From assembly GCA_002389675.1 (NCBI GenBank), contig DGQF01000055.1:62001-126000 (forward strand): 64,000 nucleotides of DNA. Direction: 5' to 3'. The notes below the pieces were generated by a model. That model was given only the letters and a program-made list of their open reading frames with translations. It made no database searches and was not told where the DNA came from. Of this stretch, positions 1 through 8,851 are shown piece by piece; the stretch's first letter is position 1, and the number at the start of each line of letters is the position of its first letter. The DNA is from Gammaproteobacteria bacterium UBA4421 (GTDB lineage Bacteria; Pseudomonadota; Gammaproteobacteria; Pseudomonadales; Azotimanducaceae). The position numbers were made by a program, and so were the translations under genes.

Positions 1-1170
1 GGCGCCGCCGAGGCGGTACTTTATAGAGCAAATGTCAAAGGACCAGTAACGGCTGTTGACGTGTTGGACTTAGCTCTGGGCGAGGTTCGGCTGGTGGTAC
101 TTGGTCAAACTGTGATCAGTGATGGTGCTACGACGGTATCGAATGTGAAGCTCGCTAATATCTTGCTGGGAGATGAGCTGGAGGTTAGCGGTGTAGTTGC
201 TGTCAACGGCGATATCGTCGCTTCATTTATTGAGAAAAAGTCAGCGCTTGATGAGTATAAAGTGATTGGAAAAATCAGCCAGGTGACGGCAACGCAATTC
301 ACAATGGGTGGTTTGATCGTTGATTATGCGAGCGCTACGCTAAGTGATTTTGATAGCGGCATGGTAGTGGATGGTGATGTATTGGAAGTTAAAGCGCTGC
401 CGTCTGGGTTTACATCCCCAAATCAGCTGGAGGCGATCGAGGTTGAGCAGTTGCCGCTTTTAACGGTTGGATCTGACGTGCAAGTTCGTGTTGAGGGGTT
501 TATCGACCGATTTGATTCGTCTACCGATTTCAGCGTTCAGAGCGCGCCTATCGTGACCGATGGCGGTACAACCTATCAAAATGGCAGTGTCGATTCTTTG
601 GCTCTAGGTGTGAAGGTACAGATAGAGGGTACCGCCGATTCGTCAGGTGGAATTTTGGCGCAGCGGGTGACGATTCAACCAACTAAGACATTGCGTGCTG
701 AGGGAAATATTGAGGCCATTGATCAGGCGCCGCGGCGAATTACCGTATTGGGGTTGAGTTTTTTGCTGAGAGACTTGACCGAACTTGACGACGACAGTAG
801 CGCAGAAAAAGAGCCGTTGGTGTTCGCGGATTTGGCGATCGGCGATGAAGTGGAGGTGCGTGGGTACTTGGATGGGGCGAATGTTGTTGCAACCAGTATT
901 GAGCGCGAAGATTTGGAGGATCGGGCCCGATTACGCGGTTTACTGACTGCTATAGATCTAGAGGCGGCAACATTGGATGTCCAGGGGGTTACGGTTAATG
1001 TCCAAGAGGGCTTAACCGAATTTGAAGGAGTTGAGGATAATACTCTGAGCTTCAGCGAATTTTATGCGACGGCTCAAATTGGGCAGGTGATTTCTGTCAA
1101 ATGGGATCTGTACAGTTCACTTTCCGTTGTGGCCGACCAAATCTCCATTGAAGAAGCGGAAGACGATTGA
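1..1170 (+). CDS. DUF5666 repeat protein, 5'-truncated by window edge
   Basis: The reading frame is open from base 1 to the stop at 1168-1170, so only about 389 C-terminal residues are visible. The GTG at 61 is in frame but is not the real start, because the residues before it (VKGPVTAVD) already belong to a domain. The protein is made of about four successive beta-rich units of 60-70 residues, each with a 'v.G.I..id....f.v.g..v' pattern and an acidic surface. This is typical of DUF5666, a domain found in secreted or cell-envelope proteins of proteobacteria. No catalytic motif is visible and the molecular function is unknown. It is convergent with the ABC transporter operon that ends at 1185. 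The N-terminus and any signal peptide lie outside the window. Confidence 0.75.
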   Translation, partial: GAAEAVLYRANVKGPVTAVDVLDLALGEVRLVVLGQTVISDGATTVSNVKLANILLGDELEVSGVVAVNGDIVASFIEKKSALDEYKVIGKISQVTATQFTMGGLIVDYASATLSDFDSGMVVDGDVLEVKALPSGFTSPNQLEAIEVEQLPLLTVGSDVQVRVEGFIDRFDSSTDFSVQSAPIVTDGGTTYQNGSVDSLALGVKVQIEGTADSSGGILAQRVTIQPTKTLRAEGNIEAIDQAPRRITVLGLSFLLRDLTELDDDSSAEKEPLVFADLAIGDEVEVRGYLDGANVVATSIEREDLEDRARLRGLLTAIDLEAATLDVQGVTVNVQEGLTEFEGVEDNTLSFSEFYATAQIGQVISVKWDLYSSLSVVADQISIEEAEDD

Positions 1171-1184
1171 GCACCGAATGATTG

Positions 1185-2168
1185 TCAGAGATCAAAATGA
1201 CAGGCCACTTTGTGGCTTGTCAGTTCGGACGAGGCCGTTTCTCTTAAGTTGGGCTGTTCTGCGACACATTGCGGGCGAGCATGTGCACACCGGGTATGAA
1301 AGACACATCCTGTCGGTGGATCGATAGGGCTGGGTACGTCGCCCTGTAACACGTCTTTAGTGCGGCCCCGTCGACTGGGGTCTGGCTCTGGAATCGCCGC
1401 AATAAGCGCTCTAGTATAGGGATGTTTGGCGTCCCTATAGATTTCATCGGCGTCCCCAATTTCCATGATATGCCCTAGATACATGATGGCAATGCGATCA
1501 CTGACATGCTTAACGACGGCTAAATCATGAGCGACAAAAAGATAAGATAACTGCATTTTTTGCTGAAGATTCAGCATTAGATTCAGGATTTGACTCTGGA
1601 TCGACACATCCAGCGCGGAGACCGGCTCATCGCAGATGATCAGCTTGGGCTCAAGTGCTATAGCGCGAGCGATGCCGATTCGTTGGCGCTGTCCGCCAGA
1701 AAATTCAAACGGATACCGGTCGATGGCATTGGCGGGTAGTCCCACCTGATCGAGCAATTCCAGGACCTTACGTCGTCGCGATTCTGGGCTGTCTAGGTTG
1801 TGAATTTCGAACGGTTCACCGATTAACGCGCCGACGGTAAGGCGACTGTTGAGACTCTCGCCGGGGTCTTGGAAAATCATTTGTATGTCCCGACGAATCG
1901 GTTTCAGTTCGCTGGCGGACAATGTTGAGATATCGTTGCCATCGAAGATGATCTGGCCTTCGGTGGGTTTTAGCAGGCGTACGATGGCTTTACCGAGCGT
2001 AGATTTACCACATCCTGATTCGCCCACCAAGCCGAGCGTTTCCCCTGCGTTGACGTGGATAGAAACACCATCCACTGCTTTATTATAGTTTTTGGCGCGC
2101 ATGAGAATGCCGCCTTTTACCGGGAAATATACCTTTAAGTCGTTAACCTCAAGTAAGGGTGTGTTCAT
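1185..2168 (-). CDS. Oligopeptide ABC transporter ATP-binding protein (OppF/DppF type)
   Basis: This 327-residue cytoplasmic ATPase should power peptide import. Walker A GESGCGKST is at residues 49-57, the signature SGGQRQR at about 157-163, Walker B LIICDE at 176-181 and the switch histidine near 214. The C-terminal oligopeptide-transporter domain carries a cysteine set (GC, RC, QC, AC) of the kind reported to bind an Fe-S cluster in Dpp ATPases. Its ATG overlaps the stop of the OppD-like gene by 4 nt, so translation is probably coupled. It is the last gene of the folE-yejB-yejE-binding protein-ATPase operon. In E. coli the two Yej ATPase halves are fused (YejF); here they are two genes. Family assignment is secure; the exact peptide substrate is not. 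Confidence 0.93.
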   Translation of the reverse strand: MNTPLLEVNDLKVYFPVKGGILMRAKNYNKAVDGVSIHVNAGETLGLVGESGCGKSTLGKAIVRLLKPTEGQIIFDGNDISTLSASELKPIRRDIQMIFQDPGESLNSRLTVGALIGEPFEIHNLDSPESRRRKVLELLDQVGLPANAIDRYPFEFSGGQRQRIGIARAIALEPKLIICDEPVSALDVSIQSQILNLMLNLQQKMQLSYLFVAHDLAVVKHVSDRIAIMYLGHIMEIGDADEIYRDAKHPYTRALIAAIPEPDPSRRGRTKDVLQGDVPSPIDPPTGCVFHTRCAHARPQCVAEQPNLRETASSELTSHKVACHFDL

Positions 2169-3169
2169 GAAGGGGTCACTTCTTGCCAGCGATGGCAGGC
2201 GGTGCGGTGCTCGCCAACTTGGCCATCCAGATTAGGGTAGTGTGTTCGGCATTGGTCGATAGTATGGGAGCAGCGGTTATTGAATCTGCACCCTGGCGGC
2301 ATGTCCTGAAGCGCAGGCACCATGCCCTCGATGGTCTTGAGTTGTGTTTTTCTCGGTGTATGTAACCGTGGAATCGAGCTCAGCAGGCCCTGTGTATATG
2401 GGTGGCGCGGTGCGTTGAACACTTGTTCCACAGTGCCTTGTTCTGCAACTCGTCCTGCGTACATTACCACAACGTCATCGCAGGTTTCCGCGATCACACC
2501 GAGATCATGCGTGATCATGATAAAGCTGGTCTGGGATTGGTTTTGCATATCCTGCAGTAATTCTAGAATTTGCGCTTGAATGGTCACGTCCAGAGCGGTG
2601 GTCGGCTCATCAGCGATTACCAAAGATGGATTGCAGATAAGCGCCATTGCTATCATTACACGTTGTCGCATACCCCCAGAGAGCTGGTGAGGATATTCGG
2701 AAAGAATAATTTCTGGGCTAGGAATCCCCACTTTGTTGAGCATATTGAGGGTGATCGATAGTGCTTCTTTTTCACTAAGATCCTGATGTAACCGCAACGG
2801 CTCCATAATTTGGCGGCCGATTTGGTGAACAGGATTGAGTGCCGTCATGGGTTCTTGAAAGATCATGCCGATACGATTGCCTCTTATCCGCTGCAATTCT
2901 TCGATTTCTGCCGATGCAAGATCGAGATCCTCGAATAGGATTCGACCGCCGAGGATAGATGCGTTGGGATAGGGCAGCAATTGGATGATGCTCAATGCGG
3001 TGACGGTCTTTCCGCAGCCGGATTCGCCGACAATACCCAGCGTCCTGCCAGCCGCGACCTCAAAGCTCACGCCGTCTACAGCACGCACCTGACCGGTCTC
3101 TGTCGAAAATGCGGTGACCAATTCCTCTACTCGCAGCAGGGGTGTATTGGTCTCGGGTGTCTGCTTCAT
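2165..3169 (-). CDS. Oligopeptide ABC transporter ATP-binding protein (OppD/DppD type)
   Basis: This 334-residue ATPase is the partner of the gene at 1185-2168. Walker A GESGCGKT is at about residues 48-55, the ABC signature LSGGM at 163-167 and Walker B LVIADE at 183-188. The C-terminal peptide-transporter extension ends with '[14 protein letters not shown]', again a cysteine cluster. The start ATG lies 2 nt after the stop of the binding-protein gene. OppD and OppF type subunits normally form a heterodimer under the two permeases, which matches the presence of two different permease genes upstream. The substrate is inferred only from the family and from the YejA-like binding protein. Confidence 0.93.
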   Translation of the reverse strand: MKQTPETNTPLLRVEELVTAFSTETGQVRAVDGVSFEVAAGRTLGIVGESGCGKTVTALSIIQLLPYPNASILGGRILFEDLDLASAEIEELQRIRGNRIGMIFQEPMTALNPVHQIGRQIMEPLRLHQDLSEKEALSITLNMLNKVGIPSPEIILSEYPHQLSGGMRQRVMIAMALICNPSLVIADEPTTALDVTIQAQILELLQDMQNQSQTSFIMITHDLGVIAETCDDVVVMYAGRVAEQGTVEQVFNAPRHPYTQGLLSSIPRLHTPRKTQLKTIEGMVPALQDMPPGCRFNNRCSHTIDQCRTHYPNLDGQVGEHRTACHRWQEVTPS

Positions 3170-3171
3170 GA

Positions 3172-5286
3172 TCAGTCCTGCTTGTATTGCTCATAGACCG
3201 CATCAACACTTTCGAACGTTTCATTGCGCTTGCGTGCATTGCGCGTTTCAGTTTCAACGGTTTGGTCTATCCATAAGAGATGGTACTCAAGGGCGCTGCG
3301 CGCAAGCTTCACATTAAAGTCGTCGGGCCATCGCACCCATCGCCAGTAGCCTGTTCGTAAGAAGGGCATCACAAATCCGGGCACAAAAGAGGCGTCCTCA
3401 TGCAGAATGTCTTCCATGGCAAATGCCAATTCTTTCATCTTCGTAACCTCTTCTGCCGCGCGATATGCTTCGATCAAGGTATCGAGTTCTGCGATGGCCA
3501 GCGACTGTAGATTATTTGTTTGGGGCTTGAGCTGGCGAGCCGGGTTGGGTTGGCCGTCCGCAAGCCAAGGTTGATCGTAAGCGTTTACGGAGTGATATGT
3601 CTCCCAGTAGCGAGGGTACATCTCCGAGGCCACGCCAAACGCAGAGAATGCAATATCATGCTGTTTTTCTTGGATCTTTTTCCATGCGGCGGTTCCGTCT
3701 AATACCTCTAAGCGAAGTTCAAGTCCGGCTTGTAATGCCTCTTCACGCAGAATGGTCAGCGTGTCTTTTAGTGTCTCGTAACCGGTGGTCAAGGTGAGAC
3801 TTAGCCGGTCACCCTGACTGTTGGTCAAGATGCCGTCAGGTCCTCGCTCGGTATATCCCGCTTTTGCAAACGCTCCTAGCGCCGCCTGGAGATCAAATGG
3901 TCGGGCTGTCAAAGTGGGGTGAGTGAACTCGCCGTAGCCGTCGGCAGTAGTGTTCATGCGGCTATAATCGCCGCGAAAGTATTCGTCGATGACTTTTTTG
4001 AAGTTGACTGCGTAGTTGATGCCAATTCGCACGTTTTGATCGTTAAGCATTGGTCTGGCGGTGTTCATCCACAGTCCGTAAGACGGTCGGGGAATATCGT
4101 TGTAAAAAACAGCTCGGTGAATCCACCCGGACTCGACTAATGGGTCGTCAGCGGGTAATTTTTCGTAGTAAAAGTCTGGCAAGACAATATTAGCCAAGCT
4201 TAACTCGCCCTTTTTGAACGCTTCAAAAGATTTGGCGCTGTCGCGGATGACCGACAGATGAATGCGGTCAGGGTTAAAACGGTTGCGCCAGAATTTTAGG
4301 TCTTTAGCCCACCATTGCTTGTTGCGAGTTAGGGTCACGGATCGACCTTTTTTTAGGTTTTCTTCTGTGATGACATAAGGCCCTGTGGTGGGCACAAATT
4401 TCCATTGGTAGCGTTCAACATAGTCTTCTGCGAATTCGTAGAAAAAGTGTAACGGCATGGGCTCTAATTCAAGTGTCTTGGATAGAATGTTGGGTTTATT
4501 TTCGGGCAGGGTTAGGCTGAAGGTGTGGTCGTCGAATTTGGTGATACGAGTGAAATTACGCTGAAAGTAATTGTTGTACCATGGGGCTTGAATGAATGGT
4601 TGTTGCCATAAATAAAAGCTGAACATCATGTCGTCGACTGTCACGGGCACGCCATCGCTGAACCGAGCCGCAGGATTTATTCGAACATAAACGGTCGGCT
4701 CGTTTGGGTCTAGGGCCCAAGATTCCGCGAGCCCCGGGAAATAGCGGAAATTTCCATTAGCGTCGATACTTGTATCGTTGGGATGTCGCTGCGCTAATCC
4801 CATGCGGGTATCGTCGAGAATCCAAGGTCTGAATGAGCCGTTGGCATCAGGACCATATAGCCGCAAGGTTCTTGGAAAGTCACTCAGTGCAAGGTATAGC
4901 GTGCCACCTTTGGTTGCATCGGGGCTACCAAGGTCGGGTAAATCGTTGCCATTTTCCCAGATTAATGTATCGGGTAATTCAGCAGGCGTTTTAAATTGAA
5001 AGAATTTCTCGAAATCGCCACGGGCAATCTTTTCATCTATGTCGGCCTGAGAAATGTCCCCTCGTTCGAGGCCTTCAACAATTTCCGGTGGAAGAGAATA
5101 TTTGCTGTCGAAATGATTTTGCATATGTTGAAGCATGGTTGCTTTGCGCACTTCATAGTTTTCGTCTTGTTGTGCAACGGTTTCTTCAGGCTCGGAGCCG
5201 CAAGCAAAAAGATTGAGCGAAAAAAATGCCAAGAGGCAGGTAATAAGGCGATGGTTAACAGACGCCGAGGCAGCAACAACTCGCAT
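3172..5286 (-). CDS. Peptide ABC transporter substrate-binding lipoprotein (YejA-like)
   Basis: A 704-residue family 5 extracellular solute-binding protein. The N-terminus has a hydrophobic segment followed by a lipobox (LFAC) with the lipidated cysteine at about residue 29, so it should be a periplasm-facing lipoprotein. The rest has the usual family features: a 'YLALSDFPRTLRLYGPDAN' start, 'RFSDGVPVTVDDMMFS', 'GPYVI' and 'YGLWMNTARPMLND'. It is longer than E. coli YejA (about 600 residues), with roughly 80 extra residues between the signal and the binding domain. The start is supported by AAGGAAA just upstream. It lies between permease and ATPase genes, so it is the dedicated binding protein of this importer. 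YejA-type systems import short peptides and peptide-like compounds; the ligand here is not known. Confidence 0.9.
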   Translation of the reverse strand: MRVVAASASVNHRLITCLLAFFSLNLFACGSEPEETVAQQDENYEVRKATMLQHMQNHFDSKYSLPPEIVEGLERGDISQADIDEKIARGDFEKFFQFKTPAELPDTLIWENGNDLPDLGSPDATKGGTLYLALSDFPRTLRLYGPDANGSFRPWILDDTRMGLAQRHPNDTSIDANGNFRYFPGLAESWALDPNEPTVYVRINPAARFSDGVPVTVDDMMFSFYLWQQPFIQAPWYNNYFQRNFTRITKFDDHTFSLTLPENKPNILSKTLELEPMPLHFFYEFAEDYVERYQWKFVPTTGPYVITEENLKKGRSVTLTRNKQWWAKDLKFWRNRFNPDRIHLSVIRDSAKSFEAFKKGELSLANIVLPDFYYEKLPADDPLVESGWIHRAVFYNDIPRPSYGLWMNTARPMLNDQNVRIGINYAVNFKKVIDEYFRGDYSRMNTTADGYGEFTHPTLTARPFDLQAALGAFAKAGYTERGPDGILTNSQGDRLSLTLTTGYETLKDTLTILREEALQAGLELRLEVLDGTAAWKKIQEKQHDIAFSAFGVASEMYPRYWETYHSVNAYDQPWLADGQPNPARQLKPQTNNLQSLAIAELDTLIEAYRAAEEVTKMKELAFAMEDILHEDASFVPGFVMPFLRTGYWRWVRWPDDFNVKLARSALEYHLLWIDQTVETETRNARKRNETFESVDAVYEQYKQD

Positions 5287-5295
5287 GATGTTTCC

Positions 5296-6366
5296 TTATC
5301 GATAGCGCGTAAATTTTCTGGGATCGAAGGCTTCACGTACAGCCTCTCCAATGAAGGTGACCACAGCCAAAATGAAGACTAAGGCCGCAAATGCGGAAGA
5401 TACAATCCACGGCGCGGTGGTTAGATTGGCGGTGCCCTGTTTAAGTAATTCCCCGATGCTTGGTGTGGGTGGCGGCAGCCCCCAGCCAAGGAAGTCCAGT
5501 GCGGTGATTGCAGTAATGGCGCTGACGACGGTGAATGGGACAAAGGTGATCATTGTGGCGATGGTGTTCGGCATAATATGTTTGAAAATGACCCGACTTG
5601 TACTTGCGCCAAGGACCAATGCGGCCGCGGTATAGTCCCGTGATTTTTCTTTGTAAGTCTCTGTGCGCATGTAGTAGGTGAGCCCGGTCCAACTGAATAG
5701 CACCATAATGAATAACAAGATAGTGATCCGTGTGCTGACCTCAAAAGATGCGGGGATTATTGAAAATACGATGATCACCATGTAGAGGAATGGGATATTT
5801 GACCAAATTTCGATGATCCGCTGAAACAACAGGTCAAATATGCCCCCGAAATACCCCATTGCGCAGCCAATGGTGACGCCAATTAAGTAGGTGAGCGCGG
5901 TGAAAGCCAGAGCAAAAAATATCGCTGTTCTGAATCCGTAAATCAAGCGCGACAATACATCACGTCCGGTGGTGTCGGTGCCTAGAAAGTGTTTTCGCGA
6001 GAAGTCCGGTGCTTGCGTTTTAAGAATGCCGTCAAGCGCATCATTGGTATTAGGTCCCCAAGGAATGAGCGGCATGATTACGGTGTTTTCGGTGCCTTCG
6101 AAAAATGCCTGTAGCGCGCGATAATCCACCGGCACGACGGCGTCGATCCCGGTTAACCCATAGGTAGACCCGACTTCCACATCAGCGTAAGTCGGAAAAT
6201 GCCACTGGCCCTGATAGCTGATGAATATTGCTCGGTCGTTGATAAGCAGTTCTGCAAACAAGGAGCCCACGGTGAGACAGATCAGTAACACCGCAGAATA
6301 ATATCCACGCCGAATTTCGCGAAACCGTTTGAGTTTTTTAATGGTGAGCGGATTGAATTTGAACAC
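5296..6366 (-). CDS. yejE: Microcin C/oligopeptide ABC permease, YejE type
   Basis: An inner-membrane permease of the OppC/YejE family. I place the start at GTG 6366, one base after the yejB stop (TAA C GTG). This gives 356 residues beginning MFKFNPLTIKKLKRFRE, the usual YejE N-terminus. The longer frame reaching back to 6429 would add 21 residues encoded inside yejB. One transmembrane segment lies at about residues 21-40. A periplasmic stretch with 'LGTDTTGRDVLSRLIYG' follows, then five more helices with the ABC-permease loop 'AALVLGASTSRVIFKHIMPN' that contacts the ATPase. The C-terminus 'FIGEAVREAFDPRK' is typical. No clear Shine-Dalgarno precedes GTG, so translational coupling to yejB is likely. 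Confidence 0.88.
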   Translation of the reverse strand: MFKFNPLTIKKLKRFREIRRGYYSAVLLICLTVGSLFAELLINDRAIFISYQGQWHFPTYADVEVGSTYGLTGIDAVVPVDYRALQAFFEGTENTVIMPLIPWGPNTNDALDGILKTQAPDFSRKHFLGTDTTGRDVLSRLIYGFRTAIFFALAFTALTYLIGVTIGCAMGYFGGIFDLLFQRIIEIWSNIPFLYMVIIVFSIIPASFEVSTRITILLFIMVLFSWTGLTYYMRTETYKEKSRDYTAAALVLGASTSRVIFKHIMPNTIATMITFVPFTVVSAITAITALDFLGWGLPPPTPSIGELLKQGTANLTTAPWIVSSAFAALVFILAVVTFIGEAVREAFDPRKFTRYR

Positions 6367-6367
6367 G

Positions 6368-7387
6368 TTACTGAAACCGAACTCTTGGGTCGATGGCGGC
6401 CACCAAAAGGTCAGACAAAATATTGCCAATCAGCAGTAACAGGCTGGCGATAAATACAATACCCATGACCACAGGATAGTCTCGGTCAAATATGCTGGTG
6501 AGTCCTAAGAGGCCGAAGCCGTCGATATCAAAGATGGTCTCAATCAGGAAAGACCCGCCCACGATTAGGGTGATATTTTGACCGAAGGTTGTGGCAATAG
6601 GGATCAGTGAGTTACGAAGTGCATGTCCAGTGACCGCTTTTTTGAAGGGCACGCCTTTTGCGACTGCCGTGCGCACATAGTCGGCGGCAAGATTATCCAT
6701 GAGGTTGTTTTTCATAAGCATGGTGGTTACAGCAAAACTGCCTATGAGATAGCAAATCAGAGGCAGCGTGGCATGATGTAGGATATCCAAGACCTTGTCG
6801 GCGGGTGATAATTCATCATAGTTAAAACTGGTAAATCCACCCATTGGAAAGAGATCTTGCTCGACTGAGAAAAACAGCAGTAACAGTGCGCCAAGCACAT
6901 ATCCGGGTACGGCATAACCGGCAAAAACCAGCACGGATGAAATGTTGTCCATTGCGCTGCGATGGCCAATTGCCTTTACGATACCCAGTGGGATACAGAC
7001 GAGGTAAGTGATCACCAAACTGACCAGTCCATAAAATAAAGAAATCGGAAAACGTTGACTGATTACGTCCCAGACCGGTTCGTTATACCGGTAGCTCATG
7101 CCAAGGTCACCTTGCACTACTTTGCCAACCCAAAGCACATAGCTTTGGTACCAAGGCTTGTCCAGTCCGTAATATTCTTTTAGTTGCGCAAGCTGCGCTG
7201 CAGATAAGGCCATGCCTTGGCCTGAACTGCGGCTAGTGCTTGTGCTCATGCTGGCCTGCTGCGCTTCCATCATGGCGCGTTCCATTGGTCCGCCCGGAAC
7301 AAATCGGGTGACCAGGAAAACTAACAGCGTGATGCCGATCAACGTTGGAATGATGAGCAAAGAGCGCCGAATGAAGTAGTCGCGCAT
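6368..7387 (-). CDS. yejB: Oligopeptide ABC permease, YejB type
   Basis: A 339-residue inner-membrane permease that pairs with YejE. The N-terminus 'MRDYFIRRSLLIIPTLIGIT' followed by 'VPGGPMERAM' is the classical YejB/OppB start. After a soluble insertion ('YYGLDKPWYQSY') come five further hydrophobic helices, the cytoplasmic EAA-type loop 'YVRTAVAKGVPFKKAVTGHALRN', and the C-terminal 'ILSDLLVAAIDPRVRFQ', which is close to the end of E. coli YejB. Alanine/glutamine/serine-rich sequence around residues 40-58 looks variable. It starts only 15 bp downstream of folE on the same strand, so the transporter is probably co-transcribed with folE, or from a promoter inside folE. Confidence 0.9.
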   Translation of the reverse strand: MRDYFIRRSLLIIPTLIGITLLVFLVTRFVPGGPMERAMMEAQQASMSTSTSRSSGQGMALSAAQLAQLKEYYGLDKPWYQSYVLWVGKVVQGDLGMSYRYNEPVWDVISQRFPISLFYGLVSLVITYLVCIPLGIVKAIGHRSAMDNISSVLVFAGYAVPGYVLGALLLLFFSVEQDLFPMGGFTSFNYDELSPADKVLDILHHATLPLICYLIGSFAVTTMLMKNNLMDNLAADYVRTAVAKGVPFKKAVTGHALRNSLIPIATTFGQNITLIVGGSFLIETIFDIDGFGLLGLTSIFDRDYPVVMGIVFIASLLLLIGNILSDLLVAAIDPRVRFQ

Positions 7388-7402
7388 GCGGATTTTACTG
7401 GC

Positions 7403-7957
7403 TTATCGTAGAAGGTTTAAAAATTCGGTCCGGGTAGAGGGGTCGTCTCTGAACGCGCCAAGCATGGCTGACGTCTTCATTTTTGAGTTTTGTTTTTCGA
7501 CCCCGCGCATCATCATACACATATGCTTTGCCTCGACGATGACGCCAACATCGTTAGCATTGGTAACCTCTTTCACCGCGTTGGCGATTTGATAAGTGAG
7601 CTCTTCTTGAATTTGGAGCCGGCGCGCGAACATGTCGACGATGCGAGCGATTTTCGATAAACCCAATACCTTGCCATCGGGAATGTATCCCACGTGGGCG
7701 CGGCCAATAAACGGTAACAAATGGTGCTCGCACATAGAGTACAGCTCAATGTCTTGGACGATGATCATTTCTCTGTTTTCTGCTGGAAACAAAGCGTTAT
7801 TGACAACGTCTTCCAAGGTTTCATCGTTTCCCTTAGTGAGAAACGCCATCGCTTTAGCCGCCCGTTGCGGGGTGTCAACAACCCCGGGGCGAGTGGCGTC
7901 ATCTAGTTCATCCACAATGGTGGCGTAGGCGTTGATTAATCTCTCAATATTCGGCAT
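7403..7957 (-). CDS. folE: GTP cyclohydrolase I
   Basis: A 184-residue enzyme that converts GTP to 7,8-dihydroneopterin triphosphate, the first step of folate and pterin synthesis. The zinc ligands are visible: C76 and H79 in '[10 protein letters not shown]' and C147 in '[10 protein letters not shown]'. The core '[20 protein letters not shown]' and 'RLQIQEELT' motifs are intact and the length is normal for the bacterial enzyme. The start ATG is preceded by AGGAA. It is the first gene of a minus-strand run leading into the peptide importer, an association I do not recognise from standard operons. Identity is essentially certain. Confidence 0.97.
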   Translation of the reverse strand: MPNIERLINAYATIVDELDDATRPGVVDTPQRAAKAMAFLTKGNDETLEDVVNNALFPAENREMIIVQDIELYSMCEHHLLPFIGRAHVGYIPDGKVLGLSKIARIVDMFARRLQIQEELTYQIANAVKEVTNANDVGVIVEAKHMCMMMRGVEKQNSKMKTSAMLGAFRDDPSTRTEFLNLLR

Positions 7958-8022
7958 GTGATTCCTGATGATGCAACGTTTATCCAGCGGACCCTGCTAT
8001 GCAGTGAGGGTGGAGATCCGTC

Positions 8023-8050
8023 ATTGTAAAGGTTTTTGGTGTTAAGTTAA
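8023..8050 (-). promoter_or_regulatory. Possible sigma-70 promoter for folE
   Basis: On the minus strand, TTAACT (8045-8050) and TACAAT (8023-8028) are separated by 16 bp, resembling -35 and -10 elements, about 65 bp before the folE ATG. The -10 matches 5 of 6 consensus bases and the -35 matches 4 of 6. No operator or riboswitch is evident between it and the gene. This is a prediction from sequence only. Confidence 0.35.
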
Positions 8051-8160
8051 TGCTGCATGTGTTGTCGGTAAAAAATAACTTTATGATTTAGGTGCGTTTT
8101 AAGGCAAGCAGTCAAACTGGGTCGGGGGTGGCACTTTGCAGGCAAATGGGAACAGCGTAT

Positions 8161-8292
8161 TCAGTCCGGATAAGCCAGCCGAAGGGTATCTAATGCGTCG
8201 CCAACCTGAAGCGACCAGAACCAAATGGCGCCGATAACCACTGCGGCGCCAAAGACTAGAGCAAGAGTTTCCAGCTGTTTTTTTTTGTCCAT
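8161..8292 (-). CDS. 43-residue single-pass membrane peptide
   Basis: The ATG at 8292 opens a 43-codon frame ending at TGA 8161. The peptide starts MDKKKQLETLALVFG, has one hydrophobic helix (about residues 11-28, 'ALVFGAAVVIGAIWFW'), and ends 'LDTLRLAYPD'. A lysine-rich N-terminus before the helix fits the positive-inside rule. The composition is that of a real small inner-membrane protein rather than a chance frame. It lies just downstream of, and on the same strand as, two small membrane proteins (8364-9424), so it could be a third subunit of that membrane complex. I do not recognise the family and no function can be assigned. Confidence 0.6.
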   Translation of the reverse strand: MDKKKQLETLALVFGAAVVIGAIWFWSLQVGDALDTLRLAYPD

Positions 8293-8363
8293 GATTAAGC
8301 GCCTCATTGGTTAAGATAGAACGTTGGTTTACAGCTAGGCATTTGAGTTAAAACGGTGGTGTT

Positions 8364-8840
8364 TCACGAAAAACCGATCCACCGTCCCGATGCCGCCACG
8401 CTGAACCAGATGATCAGTGAACTTAGGGCAACCGACTTCAACGCCCAAGGGTTGACACTGCTGTGGGCAAAACCTAGCAAAGGCCGCCGTATGGCGTAAA
8501 CAAAAAATACGCCGAGCGCCAAACCGGACATTTTCGACCAAAACATGGCGTTGTAGTAGAGTTTTAAAGCGACCGCCGAACTCATGAAAATTCCGCTGAT
8601 TAGCATCACACATAACGCTGCATCGAACCACTTTTGTGTGTCCTTGCAAATACGCTCTGATGAGATATCCGTTAATATCAGGCCCAGCAGGCGCAAATCG
8701 CAGACCAAAATCATACCGCCAAGAAGAGCCATTGCGAGCAAGTGGAACATCTGCACAACGGCGAATATGCCCCCATAGGCTTTGGAAATGTTAGCCAGTG
8801 CAGATTGGTCTAATGCTTCAAATAAAAATAAGACGTCCAT
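8364..8840 (-). CDS. DUF6644-like integral membrane protein
   Basis: The reading frame extends upstream to 9038, but that part overlaps the neighbouring gene and has no protein-like character. I choose ATG 8840 (MDVLFLFEALDQSALANIS), giving 158 residues. Four hydrophobic helices are visible, with 'HLLAMALLGGMILVCDLRLLGL' as the characteristic stretch: a histidine and a DLRLLG motif at the end of helix 1. The neighbouring gene upstream (8852-9424) has the same DLRLLG motif, so the two are paralogous subunits encoded in tandem, 11 bp apart. The family resembles small membrane proteins I know as DUF6644. The conserved histidines could bind heme but this is speculation. Confidence 0.72.
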   Translation of the reverse strand: MDVLFLFEALDQSALANISKAYGGIFAVVQMFHLLAMALLGGMILVCDLRLLGLILTDISSERICKDTQKWFDAALCVMLISGIFMSSAVALKLYYNAMFWSKMSGLALGVFFVYAIRRPLLGFAHSSVNPWALKSVALSSLIIWFSVAASGRWIGFS

Positions 8841-8851
8841 ACTGTTTCCCT

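Noticed and set aside
1198..1222. Stem-loop TGACAGGCCAC/GTGGCTTGTCA after the DUF5666 gene
   Set aside because: It lies inside the C-terminal codons of the OppF-type gene, has a mismatch and lacks a T-tract, so I do not call it a terminator.
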